Shown in pieces: positions 59,581 through 64,000 of a stretch of DNA of 64,000 nt. How positions within the stretch are numbered: position 1 is the stretch's first letter; each line of letters starts with the position of its first letter. Under the pieces are notes generated by a model that saw only the letters and a list, made by a program, of their open reading frames with translations, was not told the origin of the DNA and did not search any database. Location of the stretch: contig NZ_FORC01000005.1 of assembly GCF_900113905.1 (NCBI RefSeq), positions 124,001-188,000 of the forward strand. Reading direction: 5' to 3'. This DNA comes from Phytopseudomonas argentinensis. GTDB lineage: Bacteria; Pseudomonadota; Gammaproteobacteria; Pseudomonadales; Pseudomonadaceae. Position numbers and translations under genes: made by a program.

Positions 59581-60798
59581 TCAGTGCGACGTCGTCGAGG
59601 TGGCCGGTGCTTCAGCAGCACGCCGGCGGCTCATGCCGAGCACCACCAGCGCAGCGATCACCAGGCCTGGCGATGCCGCCAGCAACACGCCTGCGGTGCC
59701 GGCGCCCGCGGCGAGAATCTGCCCGGCTGCCAGCGGGCCGGATACCGAACCCAGGCGCCCCACGGCCACGGCAGCGCCCACACCAGTGGCGCGCACCGAG
59801 GTCGGATAGGCCGGCGGTGCCAATGCATAGAGCACCAACTGAGCGGCGATGATGAACAAGCCAGCCGCAAAACCGGCAATCGCCATGGCCAGCATGCCCG
59901 AGGCGAACCCCAGGCCGGCCAGCGAGGCCAGCACACCGCCATAGGCGAACAGCACCACCCCGGTGCGCCCGCGACGATCCAGCAGCAGCCCGCCAAGCAG
60001 CGAGCCGATGGCGCCACCGATGTTGAACAGCATCTGAATGGTGCCGGCCTGGGGCTTGCTGAAACCCTGCTCGAGGAGCAGCGACGGCAGCCAGTTGAGC
60101 AGCATGTACATCACCGTGAGGGTAAAGAAATAGCTGACCCACAGCGCCAGCGTGGCGCCCGCACGACCGCCACCGAACAACGCCTGCACGGTGGATTCAC
60201 GCACTGGCGCAGCACCCTGATGCTGCTCGCGGAAGTCCCGCGATTCAGGCAGCGCGAAGATCAGCAGAGGCGCGACCAGCAGCGGCGCCACGCCACCGAC
60301 GATAAACACCGTCTGCCAGCTTTCGCCACCGAGCATGCCCACCACTGCCGCGATGGCGCCGCCCAGTGGCACCCCGCAATACATGATGCTGATGGCCGTG
60401 CCGCGGCGGCGTTCCTCGACGGCCTCGGCGCACAGGGCGATCAGATTCGGCAAGGCGGCACCGAGACCCAGGCCGGTCATCAGGCGCGCCAGCAGCAGGC
60501 CATTGACGCTGGATACATAGGCCGTCCACAGGGAAAAGATGCCGAACAGAATCACCGCGCCGATCAGTACGCGCTTGCGGCCGATTCGGTCGGCCAGCCA
60601 GCCGCCGAAGAACGCCCCGGGCAGCAGGCCGATGATACTGGCGCTGAACATCCAGCCCATCATTTTCTGATCCAGCTCGAACGCCTGGCGAATCCCCGCG
60701 GCGGCGATGCCCGCCGATTGCAGGTCCAGGCCTTCGATGAGCGCGACGATGAAACACAGCGTGACGGTCAGCGTCGAACGACGCGATGACGTATCCAT
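59581..60798 (-). CDS. MFS aromatic acid transporter (AAHS family)
   Basis: A 405-residue 12-helix transporter. The N-terminus LTVTLCFIVALIEGLDLQSA carries the Asp (GLD) conserved in aromatic acid:H+ symporters, and GGWLADRIGRKRVLIGA is the MFS loop 2-3 signature. The AAHS branch includes PcaK, BenK and MhpT, which take up benzoate-type or phenylpropanoid acids. Beside the ferulate operon, uptake of a hydroxycinnamate is likely. The start is ATG at 60798 behind GAGGG. It diverges from the OprD porin over a 330-bp AT-rich region. Confidence 0.85.
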   Translation of the reverse strand: MDTSSRRSTLTVTLCFIVALIEGLDLQSAGIAAAGIRQAFELDQKMMGWMFSASIIGLLPGAFFGGWLADRIGRKRVLIGAVILFGIFSLWTAYVSSVNGLLLARLMTGLGLGAALPNLIALCAEAVEERRRGTAISIMYCGVPLGGAIAAVVGMLGGESWQTVFIVGGVAPLLVAPLLIFALPESRDFREQHQGAAPVRESTVQALFGGGRAGATLALWVSYFFTLTVMYMLLNWLPSLLLEQGFSKPQAGTIQMLFNIGGAIGSLLGGLLLDRRGRTGVVLFAYGGVLASLAGLGFASGMLAMAIAGFAAGLFIIAAQLVLYALAPPAYPTSVRATGVGAAVAVGRLGSVSGPLAAGQILAAGAGTAGVLLAASPGLVIAALVVLGMSRRRAAEAPATSTTSH

Positions 60799-61128
60799 GG
60801 GAACCCTCGATTTTATTGTTGTTTTAGTCGCTCGCGGTGCACCGAAAGGAAAGGCCGCGAAGTCTGAAAAAAGATTAACAAAGATAATGGATAACGAAAG
60901 TAATTCGCTTCGACGAGTGAATCTGGCATTAATCGAATGGCATCAATCACTTAACCGAAGATCTTTATTAACTTTAAAAATAATTAATAATTTTAACGTT
61001 CGATTATCGAACAGAGCACATTGACCACCTGCCATTGCCTTTCCATTCTCGCCCCACTGCAACGCTGATAGCGCTGCATCCACCGCCCCCATCGGTGGGC
61101 GAAGAACAACAATAAAAAGGACAATGAC
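60799..61128. promoter_or_regulatory. AT-rich divergent promoter region with IclR-type operator
   Basis: This 330-bp gap separates the MFS and OprD genes. The middle (about 60870-61012) is far more AT-rich than its neighbours, with a TTTAAAAATAATTAATAATT run at about 60974-60993. The 15-bp perfect palindrome GTTCGATTATCGAAC at 60998-61012 resembles the operator of IclR-family regulators such as PcaR. No such regulator is encoded in the window. A good AAAAAGGA ribosome binding site precedes the OprD start. Confidence 0.6.
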
Positions 61129-62430
61129 ATGCACACCCATCGGGCGCTCGATTCCATTCTCTTTCGCCGCAGCTCATTGGCCGGCCTGTTGCTGGCTCCC
61201 GGCCTGCTGGCCGGCCATGCCCTGGCCGACGGTTTCGTGGAAGACAGCAGCGCCAAGCTGACCACCCGCAACTACTACATGGACCGCGACTACAAGGACG
61301 ACGGCGCCAAATCGGCGGCCCGCGAATGGGCCCAGGGTTTCATCCTCAAGATGGAATCGGGCTACACGCCGGGCGATGTCGGCTTTGGCCTCGACGTCAC
61401 TGGCCTGCTGGGCGTCAAGCTGGACTCCTCCCCCGGGCGCAGCGGCACTGAACTGCTGCCGGTGTCCGCCAGCAGCGGGCGGGCCGCCGATGAATATTCG
61501 CGCCTGGCGCCGACCGCCAAGATCCGCGCTGGCAAGAGCGTTCTGAAGGTCGGCGATGTTTCGCCGTTCCTGCCCTCCATCGTCGCCAGCCCGGCGCGGC
61601 TGCTGCCGCAGAGTTTTCGCGGTGCCTATCTGCAGTCCGCCGATATCGAGGACCTGACCCTGAATGCGGGTTATCTCGACCGCATCAATCGCCGCGACTC
61701 CAGCAACTACCAGGCGATGACGGTGGCCTCGCCGAACCGACGCTTCAACCCGACGGCGGAAAGCTCCCACGCGGCCTTCTTCGGTGGCGACTATCAGCTC
61801 GGCAAGGGCCTGAAGCTGCGCGCCTACCACACCACGGTCGCCGATCTGTACCGCCAGGAATACCTCGGCCTGCTGCACGAGCTGCCGGTCGGCCCTGGCG
61901 TGCTGAGCACCGACCTGCGCGCCTTTATCAGCAACGAGGATGGCAGCGCCAAGGCCGGCAAGGTGGATAACCGCAACCTCGCCGCGCAGCTCGCCTACGG
62001 CCTCGACGGCCATCGTTTCACCCTGGGCTACATGCACCAGAGCGGCGACACGGCCAAGCCGTACATCTCGGGCACCGAGTCGATGGTGATCAGCGAAATG
62101 GCCATGAGCTCGGACTTCATCAATCCCAAGGAGCGTACCTGGCAGGCGATCTACGATTACGACTTCGCCGCTGCCGGCGTGCCCGGCCTGAAGACGCGCC
62201 TGCGTTACCTGCGTGGCGACAACATCGAGCTGCCGACCCTGGGCGGCGCCGACCTCAAGGAGCGTGAACTGCAGATGGAGATCGGCTACGTGATCCAGAG
62301 CGGCACGTTCAAGGGCGTCGGGCTGAAGGCCCGGCATTCGATCTACCGCAATGACTTCGCCGCCGGCGCAGCCTTCCGCGACGAGAACCAGACCCGCCTG
62401 CATATCGACTACACCCTGGCGCTCTGGTGA
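61129..62430 (+). CDS. OprD-family outer-membrane porin
   Basis: A 433-residue substrate-specific porin. A long signal peptide ends in LLAGHALA before DGFVEDSSAKLTTRNYYMDR, the usual mature OprD start. The rest is beta-barrel with RAAD, YRNDF and a C-terminal LHIDYTLALW ending in Trp, typical of outer-membrane proteins. It most resembles OprD subfamily members that take up aromatic acids (OpdK/VanP-like). With the divergent and downstream MFS carriers it would supply the ferulate pathway. Confidence 0.9.
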   Translation: MHTHRALDSILFRRSSLAGLLLAPGLLAGHALADGFVEDSSAKLTTRNYYMDRDYKDDGAKSAAREWAQGFILKMESGYTPGDVGFGLDVTGLLGVKLDSSPGRSGTELLPVSASSGRAADEYSRLAPTAKIRAGKSVLKVGDVSPFLPSIVASPARLLPQSFRGAYLQSADIEDLTLNAGYLDRINRRDSSNYQAMTVASPNRRFNPTAESSHAAFFGGDYQLGKGLKLRAYHTTVADLYRQEYLGLLHELPVGPGVLSTDLRAFISNEDGSAKAGKVDNRNLAAQLAYGLDGHRFTLGYMHQSGDTAKPYISGTESMVISEMAMSSDFINPKERTWQAIYDYDFAAAGVPGLKTRLRYLRGDNIELPTLGGADLKERELQMEIGYVIQSGTFKGVGLKARHSIYRNDFAAGAAFRDENQTRLHIDYTLALW

Positions 62431-62470
62431 AGGAGCGGGCGCGAGGCACGCGCCTCGCGCCCTTGTCGCT

Positions 62471-63799
62471 TCAGGCCTGAGCCGGCGTCATCTGCTGCGG
62501 CTTCTGCGCCGGCAGCAAGGTCAACAACAGCACTGCTGCGGCGACGAACACCAGGGCGAACCAGGTATACAGCTGCAGCGGCTGCCAGCCGTCATCGAGC
62601 ATCAAACCGGCCACGGTCGGCGACAGAATCGCCCCGCCACGCCCGATACCAATCGCCCAGCCCACCCCGGTAGCCCGCACCGACGCGCCGTAAATCAGCG
62701 GCGACAGCGCATACAGCCCGGCGACGCAGCCATTGGAGAACAGCCCGATCAGCAGGCCCATACCCAGTGCCGCGCTGAACGATGAACCGAGACTGGTGAA
62801 CACCACCAGCAGCACGGCGGTGATCAGCATGAAGCCGGCCAGCACCCGCGCCAGGGAAAAGCGCGCTGACAACAAGCCCAGCAAGGTCGCGCCGAAGATG
62901 CCGCCGATGCTCAGCAGCACTCCACCGGTGACGCCCTGCTGCACCGACAGGCCGGACTGGGTGAGCAGCTTGGGCGTCCAGCTCATGATGAAGTAGAAGC
63001 CGAACATCACCAGGAAGAACAGTACCCAGATCAGCAGCGTGCTGCGCCGTTGCTCGGCATCGAACAACCGCGCGAAGGCGCCACTGTTGGCGTGGCCACC
63101 GACCGGCAATGCCGGCAGCGTGGCCAGGCTCGGCCGATCCAGCTTGGCGGCCAGGCGGTTGACCCGCTCCAGCGCCTTGGCCGGCTGCCTGGAGAGCAGG
63201 AAATCCAGGGACTCGGGCAACCACAGCAGCACCGGCACGATGGCGGCGAAGGTCATCAGCCCGCCGGCGAAGAACACCGAGCGCCAGCCCCAGTGCGACA
63301 GCAACCACACGGCCAACAGGCCGCCGAAGGTGGCGCCCAGAGCGTAGCCGGTGGATTGCAGGCTGACCGCCAGGCCTCGCCAGCGCTTGCTGGCGTATTC
63401 GCTGGCGATCACGTTGCTGCTGGCCAGAATGCCGCCGATACCCAGCCCGGTCAGGCCGCGCAACAGCGCCAGCTGAGTGGGCGTCTGGCTGAGTGCCGAG
63501 AGCAGCATGCCGCCACCGGAAATCACCAGGCACAGCAGGATCAACGGGCGTCGGCCGATGCGGTCGGCCCAGGGTGCGATGAACAGCGAGCCGGCCGCCA
63601 TGCCGAGCAGCCCGGCACTGAGCAACATGCCCAGTTGCGCGCCGCCCAGCGACCAGTCGGCGGCCACCGACGAGGCAGTGAAGGCCATCACCAGCACATC
63701 GAAGCCGTCGATCATGTTCAGCACGACGCAAACGGCGATGGCGACCCATTGAAAGCCGCGCATCGGCCCCTGGTCGACGACTTGGCGCAGATCGCTCAT
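62471..63799 (-). CDS. MFS aromatic acid:H+ symporter (PcaK/VanK-like)
   Basis: A 442-residue 12-helix transporter of the AAHS group. The N-terminus WVAIAVCVVLNMIDGFDVLV has the conserved Asp pair (DGFD), and APWADRIGRRPLILLCLVIS the loop 2-3 motif; IYGASVRATGVGWAIGIGRG is a family signature near helix 10-11. The substrate is likely vanillate, protocatechuate or 4-hydroxybenzoate. The start is ATG 63799 with GGGAGGTGG upstream; the frame extends 17 residues further without support. It converges on the OprD gene. Confidence 0.88.
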   Translation of the reverse strand: MSDLRQVVDQGPMRGFQWVAIAVCVVLNMIDGFDVLVMAFTASSVAADWSLGGAQLGMLLSAGLLGMAAGSLFIAPWADRIGRRPLILLCLVISGGGMLLSALSQTPTQLALLRGLTGLGIGGILASSNVIASEYASKRWRGLAVSLQSTGYALGATFGGLLAVWLLSHWGWRSVFFAGGLMTFAAIVPVLLWLPESLDFLLSRQPAKALERVNRLAAKLDRPSLATLPALPVGGHANSGAFARLFDAEQRRSTLLIWVLFFLVMFGFYFIMSWTPKLLTQSGLSVQQGVTGGVLLSIGGIFGATLLGLLSARFSLARVLAGFMLITAVLLVVFTSLGSSFSAALGMGLLIGLFSNGCVAGLYALSPLIYGASVRATGVGWAIGIGRGGAILSPTVAGLMLDDGWQPLQLYTWFALVFVAAAVLLLTLLPAQKPQQMTPAQA

Positions 63800-64000
63800 C
63801 GCCCACCTCCCGCCGCAGTAACTGAAGGAAACGAGAGCGGGCTGCCGCACTCGGCAACTGACTGAGCTAAGCGAAGGTTCATCGGTGCAGATCCTGAATT
63901 GTTTTTATGGGAAAAGCCGCTGCCAAGCTTGCAGAAGTGGATCCAATATTCAATCCGCGCAACCGAAGCGGCAAAGCCACAGGCGCCGCTCCATTGCGCC
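63800..64000. promoter_or_regulatory. Upstream region with candidate VanR-type operator
   Basis: AGTGGATCCAAT at 63936-63947 matches 11 of 12 bases of ATTGGATCCAAT, the operator known for the GntR-type vanillate regulator VanR of Caulobacter. It is followed by ATTCAATCC, a loose half copy. It lies about 137 bp upstream of the MFS start and may serve that gene or one beyond the window edge. No gene is supported between 63800 and 64000. Confidence 0.4.

Overview
The window is high-GC chromosomal DNA from a Pseudomonas species (sensu lato). Nearly every gene has a recognisable Pseudomonas orthologue, and from memory several blocks match P. aeruginosa PAO1 gene order: the NAD-salvage cluster (PA4916-PA4920), speA to retS (PA4839-PA4856), and pckA to gshA (PA5192-PA5203). 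Here these blocks are joined in a different order. The ferulate genes, which resemble a P. putida cluster, and the REP-type repeats argue against P. aeruginosa itself. I see no prophage, CRISPR array, rRNA or tRNA.

Layout. 1-1870 is an iron-type surface-signalling set on the minus strand (ECF sigma factor, FecR-like regulator, N-terminus of a TonB-dependent receptor cut by the window edge). 2016-3371 is a MATE exporter. 3426-7552 is an NAD-salvage locus: pncA-pncB-nadE diverge from nadD2-nrtR across a short promoter region with an inverted repeat. 7631-12231 holds a DUF4174 protein, speA, a SUI1 protein, a Nudix hydrolase and a DUF2333 protein. 12554-31810 runs on the plus strand: diguanylate cyclase (gcbA), chemoreceptor (ctpL), dsbD, aroQ, accBC, DUF4272, prmA, a zinc-ribbon protein, dusB-fis, purH, purD and the hybrid sensor retS. 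31880-39824 has a LysR regulator, a nucleotide-exchange-type transporter, a RecQ helicase, pckA, hslO and a PAP2 phosphatase. 39851-50857 has hslR, rimA-rimB-rimK-LD-carboxypeptidase, amgR-amgS, tex, a thioesterase, gshA and an Rmf-like small protein.

50980-64000 is an accessory aromatic-catabolism region. A MarR regulator faces an operon for hydroxycinnamate (ferulate) degradation: ech, vdh, fcs, a thiolase and an acyl-CoA dehydrogenase. Beyond it lie two aromatic-acid MFS transporters and an OprD-family porin. Candidate operators of three types (MarR, IclR, GntR/VanR) lie in the promoter regions.

The most interesting unlabelled item is a predicted small RNA at about 59392-59506, between ech and the first MFS gene. 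It has four GGA motifs that can sit in hairpin loops, one an excellent CsrA/RsmA site, followed by a Rho-independent terminator and preceded by a GacA-like upstream box. It looks like an RsmX/Y/Z-family RNA at a catabolic locus. The same window encodes RetS, which controls the Gac/Rsm cascade in P. aeruginosa, and two c-di-GMP enzymes (GcbA-like cyclase, RimA-like phosphodiesterase). Other points of note are a 141-bp palindromic MITE-like element inside the ferulate operon, REP/REPIN repeats, and a 16-bp perfect hairpin between amgR and amgS.
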